DNA from: Oscheius dolichura
Lineage: Eukaryota; Nematoda; Chromadorea; Rhabditida; Rhabditidae
Reading direction: 5' to 3'
DNA: 64,000 nt
NCBI GenBank assembly: GCA_932521035.1
Contig: OW051496.1
Coordinates: 7,192,001 to 7,256,000 of the forward strand
Shown here: in pieces, positions 10,024 through 19,670 of the stretch
Layout: each line of letters begins with the position of its first letter
Numbering within the stretch: position 1 is the first letter of the stretch
Position numbers and translations under genes: made by a program
Notes under the pieces: generated by a model
What the model saw: the letters and a program-made list of their open reading frames with translations, nothing else
Told to the model about the DNA's origin: nothing
Database searches by the model: none

Positions 10024-11931
10024 ATGCTGACCCTTGCGTGGAAGGAGGCCGCCACGCCGTTGGTACTGGTGTCCTGGATCTTGGCTACTTTACTTATCCA
10101 TCAGGGTAATACCCATCTATTTGGATAGTAGCCATGTCCTAGGGTTGAGAGCCATCGGCCCGTTGAAGGAGCATCTTCCCAGCAGCTGCCAGCTCTTCGT
10201 TATTGGGATTCTCTTTGGCATCCTCTTCAATATTGTCGTCGGCTGGAATCTATTCCTCTTCCCAGGTAGGAGTAGCCTCTACTCTATTCAGTCTCCCCAT
10301 TCAGCCCTATTCTTTCTGTACCTCCTCCCTCCTGTCGCCCTCGAGGCAGGGTATTCCATGCCGAAGAGGGCCTTCTTCGACTATCTCGGCATTATCCTCC
10401 TCTACGCTGTGGTTGGTACCCTGATGAATACTGTAGTCATTAGTAAATAAGATAGAATTCGGTACGAAGCTGGTTTTAGGTGCTCTCCTGTACCTGTTCT
10501 CCCCCTTCTACAAGACGGCCATCGATCCCCTCTCCATCCTCCTCTTCGCTGCCTTGATCTCCCGTGAGTTGCCATTACAGGCAGAGGCAGTGTCTTCTAG
10601 CCACCGATCCGGTCTCTGTCCTCTCCGTCTTTGAAGAACTCCACGTCAACGAGCAGCTGTACATCCTGGTCTCTGGCGAATCTCTCCTCAATCATGCCTT
10701 CGGCATAGTTTGTCCTCCCTCTTCCCCGTAGGACCATCCCATTTCTGGGCACTGTATAATTCTCTCTCCACTATGGCTTCCAAGGGGTCGTCCTTTCACC
10801 TATCAGACGTGGTCATGGCGTTGATTTTCTTTATTACCGTAGGAACTGGAGTCATCCTCCTGGGTGCCTTGTTCGCGGCAGCGACCTCCTTCTGGACAAG
10901 GTAGGTGCCCAGTGACCCATTCAATTAACAAAGAGTTTCATTTTCCTCGGCCCCGCTGATCGTCCTGGCAGTACCGTATCTCTGTTATTTATTGGCGGAG
11001 ACACATTTGAGCGGGATGCTGGCGTGAGTTATTTTAACCGGGAGCACAATGGAGAGGGTTCAGGACAGTGTCATGTGGCTTATGGATGGCTAGGTATGTC
11101 CAGGGGAATCTCCAGGAAAGGGAGTTGTCCGCTGTCAATACTTTGATGAAGACATGGGCCGCCAGCTCGAACATGATCACATTTTCCGTCCTCGGCATCT
11201 CGGCCGTCTCCCTCTACCACAACTGGGACTGGGTCTTCATATCCGTCACCATTGGAGCTATTGTCGTTGCCCGATTTGTTGGCAAGCTTTGTGTTTCAAT
11301 TATAACAAAACTAAATATGTTCAGCCATATTCCTGCTCTCATTTGTTGTGAACAAGCTAAAAACCGAGCAGATTGACTGGCGACACCAGCTGGTCCTGGC
11401 TTATTCCGGCATCCGAGGACCCATTTGCTATGGTCTGGTACAGTGTTTAGGTATCTTTTTCGGGTTGCAAGTGACTGATATTTAGACGATAATCATGTCA
11501 AAGGAAAGAATATAATGGTGACCACTGCGGTGACTGTCATCTTTGTGACCTGTCTCCTCCAGGGAGTCACAATCAAGCCGTTATTGAATGCTCTAAAAGT
11601 TGAAAGGAAAACAATTGAAAAAACAAACATCTCTGAGCAGGTATGCCATCCAGAGAATGGAAAGTATCGTCTATTTTAGAGAACAGACCTGACGGTTGGG
11701 ATAGAAGCCATCGCGGGCATGAGAGACATGGACTCTGTAAGTATTCTCGCCCTTTTCTCAATCGGCAGATAATTTCAGTGGCAACAGAAATGTCTAGACT
11801 TCAATGAAAGATACATTAAACCCATGTTGATGAAGAGCTCGCCGGGGTCGAGTCAAGCCAAGGAGACCTACTCGGTGATGCCGGCGGACCCGGCCAGCAA
11901 CTCGCCTGTTCTGCAATACCCACTCGAATAA
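10024..11931 (+). CDS. Na+/H+ exchanger family protein, copy A, lacking the essential TM8 aspartate
   Basis: Twelve exons: 10024-10105, 10143-10265, 10305-10442, 10480-10563, 10601-10711, 10753-10900, 10934-11023, 11064-11281, 11325-11450, 11486-11640, 11680-11736 and 11779-11931; about 494 residues of membrane segments. Landmarks are [61 protein letters not shown] and QGVTIKPLL. The motif GESLLND reads GESLLNH (His codon 10693-10695); this Asp (D267 in human NHE1) is needed for transport. The intron 10712-10752 keeps frame and homology only if it ends in AC, and 11282-11324 starts with GC. HLSG is one residue closer to the preceding Glu than in copy B. No frameshift or stop is needed otherwise. 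The start is chosen by matching copy B; a signal-bearing 5' exon is possible. It may be transport-dead, altered, or decaying. Confidence 0.85.
10712..10752 (+). other. Apparent GT-AC intron in exchanger copy A
   Basis: Copy B reads ...IVLYHS across this point without an intron. In copy A, splicing GTCCTC...GGGCAC (41 nt) restores V-L-Y-N in frame. The only AGs nearby give a stop, or remove about 11 residues of the TM8 region (acceptor CCAAG near 10783). A single change from CAG to CAC would explain it. Confidence 0.6.
11282..11324 (+). other. GC-AG intron in exchanger copy A
   Basis: GCAAGC...TTCAG (43 nt), at the same position and phase as a GT-AG intron of copy B (14017-14058). A GT nine bases downstream would add three residues and is an alternative. 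Confidence 0.7.
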
Positions 11932-12773
11932 CACGGATCTTCTTCTTCTGTTATAATAATAAGATATTCTTTCTGTCCTTTTCTACTTATTTATCACAAT
12001 ATTCCGGTTTCTGGAGTTTCTCATGCACCCGGAGAGGCTCGGCCTCCTTTGGCAGTGGGGTTGGCAAACGGGCCGAGTTCGGATTGACAGTAATGGTGAC
12101 CGTTTCATATCGTCAAGTTCCAGTTGCATAACCATTTTCCACTGGGAGGTGTCGATGAATTGGGCGGGAGTGCACTGAGAAGTACCCTTTTTCTACTCGG
12201 CCACTAGTGATAGCTGCAAGTGCGGCCGTCGCGGGGGACAAGGAAGAACGGCGTTCGCGTCTCTCCCTGCCCCCTGTTTCCATGTTCGAATCTCGTCTTC
12301 GAACAGTCTGTCTAGTCCGAATCCGCCGTCCCCGTCACGTGTCCTCGTATGACGCACAAACATTTTTGAAGGCTTGTCCTGACCTTGAATCGACGTCCAA
12401 ATCGACTGGGTCAAAGTTTTACCCAAATATTCTCGATAATGATCAATGCCATGCCCGGCGATGCTATCACTGTTTGCCCCCGTCAGTTGCAGACTCTTTC
12501 TTCTCCATATTTTCCCCGTGTTTGCACCGTTAAAATACACCCCATTTCCCCTAGAATTCTTTCCCTTTTCTCCGTAATAGTTCCGAATAGAAGAACGGCA
12601 GCCGAAAACGAGAAGGCGGGCGCCTTTTTCAAACTTCGCCTCGTCTGCCATCTATCATCAGCTGTCCTTGTCGGATTGCTGTCCCCTGATCGGATCACCC
12701 GCCCTCTCTATTGCATGAATAGTGTAGGTCTGTCTGTCCTCTGCCCTTCCTCTCCCCCTTCAGAGTCCCCCAG
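11932..12773 (+). other. Spacer between the tandem exchangers
   Basis: 840 bp with no AATAAA close to the copy A stop and no convincing gene. An acceptor-like CCCCCAG abuts the ATG of copy B, so a 5' exon or a spliced leader may join there. Confidence 0.5.
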
Positions 12774-14723
12774 ATGATGTTGAGTCAACTGACCTGGTCC
12801 GATGTCAACACTCCCCTCATCCTCAGCGCCTGGCTGTTTAGCATCATCATCGCCCGGATAAGTCTGTCCCACTCCTTCCACCCTCCACCTCCATCCCCTT
12901 CCAGTCTTCCACCGAGTCACCAGTCTGTCTCGTATCTTCCCAGAAAGTGCTCTTCTCATCGTCCTGGGCCTGGCCGCCGGCTTCGTGTTCGACGAGCTCT
13001 GGGTATTGGACATCTATCTCCACCCGGGTAGCCGTCTGCCTCCCAGATTATACCCTGCCCCGTTCAGATCTCTTCTTCCTCTACCTCCTGCCTCCGATTG
13101 CCCTCGATGCCGGCTACTTCATGCCGAACAAGGCCTTCTTCGCCAATATCGGGACGATCATCCTCTACGCCGCGCTGGGTACCATGTTGAATATCATCCT
13201 CATCTGTTAGTCCCTCTAGAAACGGAAAGACTGTCTTTTCAGCAGGAACAATCTATTTCTTCCTGCCCTACTATCAGTACGAGATCGAGCCCATTGACAT
13301 CCTCCTCTTCGGCACCCTCATATCAGGTAGAGTCCCTCTCACAGTACCCCCATCCTCCATCCAGCCGTCGATCCGGTGGCTGTCCTCTCCGTCTTCGAGG
13401 AGATCCACGTCAACCAGCTGCTGTATATCTGTGTCTTCGGCGAGTCCCTCCTAAATGACGCCGTGGTTATCGTCCTCTACCATTCGCTGGCCTCGATGGC
13501 CAAAATCGGCACGGAGAACCTCATTTCGGAGGACTTTCTCCACGCCTTCTTATCGTTTGTAATGGTCTCAACGGGAGGTGTCATCATCGGCCTCGTCTGG
13601 GTCTGTATCACGGCCATCGCCACCAAGTACTCCTACGACTTCACCATCATCCAGCCGCTCATCGTCCTCTCCTTCCCCTACATGGCCTATCTCGTCTCCG
13701 AGAGTGTCCACCTCTCCGGCATTATTGCGTAAGGCCTCTCTTTTCCATTTTCAACTCTCTCTAGAATAGTCACATGTGGTCTGTTGATGAAGAGCTACGT
13801 GGCAGGCAATCTCAACGAGAAGGCCCTGACCACTGTCAAATTCTTCCTCAAAACGGTGTCCTCCTGGTATTTCTGCCCCTTTTGCTCTATAAACTTTCAG
13901 TTGCGAGGCTATAATCTTCGTCTTCTTGGGGCTGTCGACCTTCTCGAAGCAACACAGCTGGGACATCATCTTTACCGTGGTCACGGTGGTCTCTTGCATT
14001 GTGGCGCGGTTTATAGGTGAGCAGAACCCCTTTCCCCGCCGACATTTCCATTTTCCAGTAGTCATTGTCCTCACCTTTTTCGCCAATAAGAGTAGAATCC
14101 ATAAAATTGGAATCCTGGATCAGGTAAGTGAATAGAAGAGCAGTTCCGAGATATTCTAGGTCATAATGGGATACGGTGGCCTCCGGGGAGCCATCTGCTA
14201 CGGCCTGGTCATGACACTGGGTATGTCTCGACCCGAATCCAACGGCATACGGTAGTTATAGACAAAGACGCGCTGCCCTACAAGGACATGCTCGTGTCGA
14301 CTACGGTAGTGGTCATCATCGTGACCGTCTTCTTCCAGGGGGTCACCATCAAGCCCCTGGTCAAGTTGCTCGGGGTAAAGACAGCCGAGCCGGTGGCCAA
14401 GAGTGTCACTCAACAGGTCTTCGGCCATGTGGGTTGACTCGCTTATTCGAAAAGAAAAGACCGATTCCAGGGGGGAGACGACATCATGGCCGGAATTGAA
14501 GCCATCATCGGCATCCGGGGATCCAACTACGTAGGTTTACCCCTTATTCTAAGAAATGCCCGGATTGCAGTGGAGACGACGGCTGTCCGACTTCAACATG
14601 ACCTATGTCCAACCGACTTTTATGAGGACGCCGATCTCGAGGGGCGAGCGACTCGTCGAGAAGTACTCCGTGCTGTCGGCCGAGGAACACCGTAGACGAC
14701 TTTTGGAGAGCTTGAATGTCTGA
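12774..14723 (+). CDS. Na+/H+ exchanger (SLC9 family), copy B, intact transport motif
   Basis: Twelve exons: 12774-12861, 12905-13027, 13068-13205, 13243-13326, 13365-13728, 13765-13866, 13901-14016, 14059-14123, 14160-14220, 14262-14428, 14471-14530 and 14571-14723; about 506 residues. It is a multi-pass membrane antiporter that exchanges Na+ for H+ across plasma or endosomal membranes. Visible: [39 protein letters not shown], the intact GESLLNDAV ion-binding motif, [21 protein letters not shown] and [11 protein letters not shown]. The cytosolic regulatory tail is short (about 90 residues after the last membrane block) with a basic cluster. Most intron positions and phases match copy A, showing tandem duplication. 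Two ATGs are adjacent; the first is used. Confidence 0.93.
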
Positions 14724-16588
14724 TCTCAACCATATAATAATATTGCTGATGATTCTCATTATAAACCAAGGGAATACAACATTCTAACATCTGATGCGCC
14801 AACCGTTACGGGAGCCTGCCGTTTTTACAATTTCAACAGTTGTTTTCCACATGAGTTAACAATATTTCACATTGATAAAACGAGCAGCATATTCTAATTA
14901 GTCAAAGCAGTAAAAAACACAAAAATTGTATGTCACAATGCGGAGAAAATAATATTTTTGCTCAACGGTGAACAGACGCGCCCAAGTTTGTACCGCAGTG
15001 GGAAAGCTGTTTCTTTTCTAATTCTTTTGAGTGAGGAGAAAAGGAAATGCGGAAATATATTCAAATTGGAGATAAAGGGACTGTCAGGGACCTTTTTTTC
15101 CGGTAGCGGGTCCCGCAGCGACTGAACGAACTAGCGTCCTTCGCCGTTGGCGCGCTTTGGCAAAACACGAATTTTTGAATTTTTTTTTTTCGTTTTTTGA
15201 CATTTTCTGAACGTCTATGGTGACACATTCCGTAAAAATATAACGAATTCGTGCAATTTTGATCGCGCGCCTACCGTAACCAAATAAGGTCCCTGACAGT
15301 TCCTATAAGCAAGAAGAAAAAAAGGAGACGAAGAAAAACATCAGCGGTAGTCATCAAGAAGTTATGAAAAAGGCCGCCCCTTGCACCTGGGACTCCGACG
15401 GTGAGCCACTTCCGTCTATCCTCCCCCAGACACAACACCCACAATCGCTCCCTGCGCAACAGATATGCAGAGCATAGGCCGGCTGCCACTTTGATTTCTC
15501 CAGATGAGAACCGAAGAAAAGCGGTTTCCCAGAAAGCTAGCTGTCCTACAAGTCAGTCGAAGCAGAAAGTCCAAAAAAGAGTAGAAGCTCGATCGATTTC
15601 CTGGTGTAGAAATGAGCATAGTTGTGTCCTCTTCCTACTGTAGGTTGTCGCGCCTCGGATCCCGCCCCCCGTTCGACCCCTCCTCTGCCTGTTTACGCCG
15701 GTAGTCGTGCCAGTCGAAGGCTTTTCTGAGCTTCGATATGCGCGCCCTTTCAATCGATCGTGTTCGTTTTCAGTGGCATCCCACGAGAGCAAACTTTCGT
15801 TTTCCTTATGTGTTCTCTCAGGCGAAATAGGTCAGCCCTTGTGCTTTTCAAGCAAGCCGACAACTCTCGGGGTTGAGGGAGAGATGAAAAGAGGTGAAGC
15901 GACCAGCTTCGATAAGTTGTTTACAAATGTGAGCGGGAGCGTCGTTAGCTTAAATTCTCGACATGTCGAGTTGAACACGCTGACCGTTTCATGCCCGTTG
16001 TCCACAACAGCGAGCGACTTTATTTTCTGTCCTTTTTTGAGTCATATGAGTCATTTTATATCTGTAATTGCTAATAATAAGTAGCAATAACATCTGCGAT
16101 CATTGGTTTGATGCGCAAACTGTGTAAGCAGTGCAAATTATAGATTATCTTTTATCTATCAGCGCATAATTTTCCTCCCATGATTATGTAACGTTCTAGC
16201 TGTTACTAGCAAGCTCGCTGGTGTCTAAATATGTGACCTAGATTAGTATTCCACCTCCTCACTTGTGCACAGTCAGCCTAGAAAGGATATGATTCAACTA
16301 TTACACTAGCGTCCATTACTCCGGCAGTGTCATTTCCAGCGCTATAGCCAGAGTTCTCTTGTCACAAACTGTCTTTGTAAGTCTAATGACTTTCCAAAAC
16401 GAACACTCCGCGAATATCCTTTCATTGTTTACCAACTATAACGGCTACCCCTTGGTAATCACACGGGCTAGTGCCTTTTCATAGCCCGTGCTAACCATTT
16501 TATTAGCTACCCTGTGTCTTTTAATTCTTGGCGGTTTCAACTATTCATAACTATATGAATTTACTGTTTTAGGCTTGGTAACTCTACA
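14724..16588. other. Intergenic region containing a MITE-like element
   Basis: 1.9 kb between exchanger B and Headcase. It is AT-rich apart from the element at 15080-15300. A possible trans-splice acceptor (GTTTTAG, about 16571) lies shortly before the Headcase ATG. No gene recognised. Confidence 0.5.
15080..15300. mobile_element. MITE-like element with 15-bp perfect terminal inverted repeats
   Basis: The left end ACTGTCAGGGACCTT (15080-15094) is the exact reverse complement of the right end AAGGTCCCTGACAGT (15286-15300). Similarity continues imperfectly inward for about 15 more bases (T tract, then CGGTAG against CTACCG). The element is 221 bp, non-coding, with a GC-rich left core and an A/T-rich middle. 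It looks like a non-autonomous DNA transposon. The two bases beyond each end may also pair (GG/CC), so the true ends and target duplication are unresolved. Confidence 0.7.
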
Positions 16589-18716
16589 ATGGGAAAGAAA
16601 GCAGATAAATTTCGTAAAGAAAGTCGAAAAGACTCGACATCGGCAGCTCCAGGCTTATCATCACCGCCGAAAATCATTGGATGTCCAATTCCCGAACCTA
16701 TAGAATGCCCCTTAGGTAGGCAATTTTTTCATGTCATGTTAGTGGGCAACAACGCGAACTAGTGCACGCTTGGCCGATGACTGTGCGTGAGAACGCGTTA
16801 CTCTCAAATACCATGGTTTTTGATAAGTATAACAAATATGGGGATAAAATGAATGTCACGGATTCTATAAAGCGGCGAAACAGTAATAATTATTTTGCCA
16901 ATTGTTCTGTGCACAGCTGTTATTTGATACTGAGCCGTATTGGCACCAATATGACCTGTAATTGAGATTTGCATAATCATACTCGCCTAGCTTCCCAACA
17001 GTTGTTTCTTGCGTCGTCTAAGCAAAAGGGTGTTATGGCTTATGAACAGCGTGGTGACCTCCCGCCAATATGTTTATCAAAGAGTAGTGGCGGTTATTCT
17101 CCTTGAAATAGAACCTCAGCCACATGTGAATACGATTTACGATTGCCGCCTATGCTATGATAAGATCGCTGCTGGAACAAAAAATAACATTAGGAACTAA
17201 AGAACTATTTTTAGGGACGCCTATAACCGATCAGAATGAAGGTATACGCATGAAATGCTCGAACCAGCAATGCCCATTTGACGGACAGCCAGTACATGAT
17301 CAGTGCTTTGCTCTATATGAAGATCATTTGATAAAGAAAATAGCGACAATGGGTATGTCTCAAGTTTTCTGATTTCCAGTTTTCTAGGATCTGCACGTGG
17401 CTGGACAGAGCAGCAACGGCGAGCTAATCTATGGGAGAAGAAGGGGCAATCCTTGATTGCAAAAGTACTAGTGAAACTGATTCTATATTTGTCCTCTTAC
17501 AGACTTGCCGTTGCCCTTGTGGCCATGGAACAACAAGACGAGACGAAATAGTGCACTTCGAAAAGGTTTTACTCTTTGTTTTCTCTTCTATTTTATTCTT
17601 AGACGTTGCAAGAACAGGCTGCCGCGAGAGCCGCAGAGGCAGCCAAACGAAAACATAACAAAAATCAGAAGCATCTACCACAACTTAACTTTCCTTTACA
17701 ACGTGGACCGCCACCTAATCCAAAAGACAAGTATGTCCTACTGTTGCTCTTTTATTGTTTAATTTTAGAAGGCGCGGCCGTCCAGACTCAATTTGCTCCG
17801 ATACATCGCTTGATGAAGCCTATACTTATCATCGGGAAGCAGTCGTTTTCACAGATTTCCATCGTGCTAACTCGGTTATTTCTACAGCTCCGACATTCGC
17901 CGATTTTGAAGACACATTATCAACTTGCTCTCGCAATGAAGTCTTCTCCGAGCCGCCGCAAATAGCAGAACTAGTTCCGGCGCCTGTGCCGCCACCATTT
18001 ACTCGATCTTATGCTTCTGCTATCAAGAACAAGAATGAAACGTTGGCAGGAGAGCATCTTTCTCCAGTATTCAGTGGCCTTGATGATAGTGGATTAGAAT
18101 CTAAAGGAGCATCTCCGTTTTCATTTTGCTCCGTTCCTGGCTCAAAGGTTTGTTACTAAACCGTTTCATTATTCAAAAAATGCTTTTTTGCTATAGCCGA
18201 TTTCTAACGGAACAGGAGAGGCATTTTGTTTCTTGTTTTGCAAAAATTTGAAAATCGGGCAAACGTAGTTAAAAAATTGCTAATTGGCCATGACGAGTCT
18301 TTTCTTTTTATTGGAAATGAACTATATCCCTAAATTAATGACTTTTGCGCTAATTTAGCATGGATCAGACGCTTCATCAGTCTACGAAGCTTCCGACGAG
18401 GCTGTAGAAATGACTCCGATACGAGTAGTTCGATCGAAGAGCAGTATTCGTGATCGTAAGCCGAAGACTATCTTGTCCAGTGAAAACAGCTCAACCGAAA
18501 TGCCAAAAATTATAAGGATGCAACGTTTAGAAGAAATTCATCAAGGTGCGTTTCCTTTCTTGATTTATTTAATTTACTGTTGAACTATTTGATATAATTG
18601 CATAGCCTTCAGACTTTCGATTAGAATATATCCCTCACTGGTGCCCGCTGATGGGCCGAGGGTTCGATTTGGGAGAAGCTCTCATCGCCAACAACATCTT
18701 CCCTGGACTCCTATGA
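16589..18716 (+). CDS. HECA: Headcase-like protein (short form)
   Basis: Eight exons: 16589-16715, 17215-17352, 17388-17464, 17503-17565, 17603-17730, 17769-18147, 18359-18545 and 18613-18716; about 400 residues. A lysine-rich start is followed by a cysteine/histidine-rich zinc module: MKCSNQQCPFDGQPVHDQCF, then SARGWTEQQRRANLWEKKGQ and CRCPCGHGTTRRD. These are diagnostic of the Headcase N-terminal domain. The remainder is disordered, Ser/Pro/Lys-rich, with a polar KRKHNKNQ stretch. The C-terminal cysteine-rich Headcase domain found in fly and vertebrate proteins is not seen; the chain ends in a short aromatic segment (IPHWCPLMGRGFDLGEAL). Headcase acts in the cytoplasm in growth and progenitor control. 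The long first intron (499 nt) is exceptional here. Confidence 0.88.
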
Positions 18717-18811
18717 AGTCTCTACTAATAAAAGTAGCTTTTAACTTTTTCTCGTCACTGTATAATATTTTGTAGAATCGACGATGACTAGTTATGGTAT
18801 AATAATCGTTA

Positions 18812-18817
18812 AATAAA
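18812..18817 (+). terminator. Poly(A) signal of the Headcase gene
   Basis: AATAAA about 95 nt after the Headcase stop. The opposing POLR2I gene ends 160 nt further on. Confidence 0.5.
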
Positions 18818-18978
18818 AAGCTGAGATTCTTTGGCACCAATGTACAAAAAGTAAATAAATTCTTGTTCCTTTACTTCCTTTCCTTTGTCTTCATAATTCG
18901 TCTGGAGGTTTTCAAAATTAGTAGATTAAAATGTATTTGGAATATGATAAACGACACCAGCGAGAAACAATAATGAGA

Positions 18979-19490
18979 TCATTCTGTCCACCGATGACAA
19001 CAGCTGGAGTTGGCACATACATAGTACAGTCGCATTTCTTCCTAAACAATGGACGTTGAAAAGTGAAATTAGCAGAAAATAAACCTCTGCTCTTCGGGAC
19101 TGAGCTTGAAAGAAGACCGCTTGGTTATGACCGCATTTCTTGCAAGGATGGTCTTCCGTTTTCGGTAGCGTCGGGTCGTAAATTACATCGGCTACAATTT
19201 GGGTGAGCTCACTGAAATACATAATTCGTGTGAAATTCATAAGAAGACGTACTCGACTTCATGCATTAGCTTGTTCACATAGATACAAGGGTTATCAGCA
19301 ATTTGCTTGTGATCGCAATTTCGGCAAGCATACATCAACTGACGGTGTTCTTTATCTTCACGAGGGTACAGCATATTATTGCTGGAATAAATAATTATTT
19401 ATGCCGTAGGCAAATCAACGTAAGCAATTTTTAAAAAACATACCATTCAGGGCAGAATTTGATTCCAGTAAAACGGGGGCCCTCACTCAT
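18979..19490 (-). CDS. POLR2I: RNA polymerase II subunit RPB9
   Basis: Four exons: 19490-19444, 19381-19253, 19211-19085 and 19041-18979; 121 residues, close to the usual ~125. Two zinc ribbons are visible: [14 protein letters not shown] with CRNCDH, and [21 protein letters not shown] with [14 protein letters not shown]. The second ribbon carries the conserved QSRRAE and RLYYVC blocks seen in RPB9 and TFIIS. RPB9 sits at the jaw of Pol II and affects start-site choice, elongation and fidelity. The gene starts 180 nt after the PheRS alpha stop on the same strand. TTTCTAG lies 8 nt before its ATG, so a shared transcript with a trans-splice at this site is plausible. Confidence 0.96.
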
Positions 19491-19670
19491 TTTGTAGCCT
19501 AGAAAATATCGATATGAGGAGACATTGTGCTTGTTATATTAAAAGTATTAGATTGCGCAAGACAAGCTATGCACTGAGAAAAATGAAAAGAAAGTTTATA
19601 AAATAGAAAACAAGATGAAATAACAGCTCAAAAACAAACGATAAAATATATAACGATTCCATTAAAACAG

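Noticed and set aside
10024-11931. Exchanger copy A as a plain pseudogene
   Set aside because: Apart from the motif change and the AC acceptor, all twelve exons stay open and in phase over 1.9 kb, so a pseudogene call would be premature.
12193-12651. 152-codon minus-strand open frame beginning MADEAKFEKG between the exchangers
   Set aside because: No family motif, no splice context, and it spans the likely promoter of copy B. Open frames of this length occur by chance in this GC-moderate spacer DNA.
15707-16084. 125-codon plus-strand frame downstream of the MITE
   Set aside because: No homology, no splice partner and AT-rich end; treated as chance.
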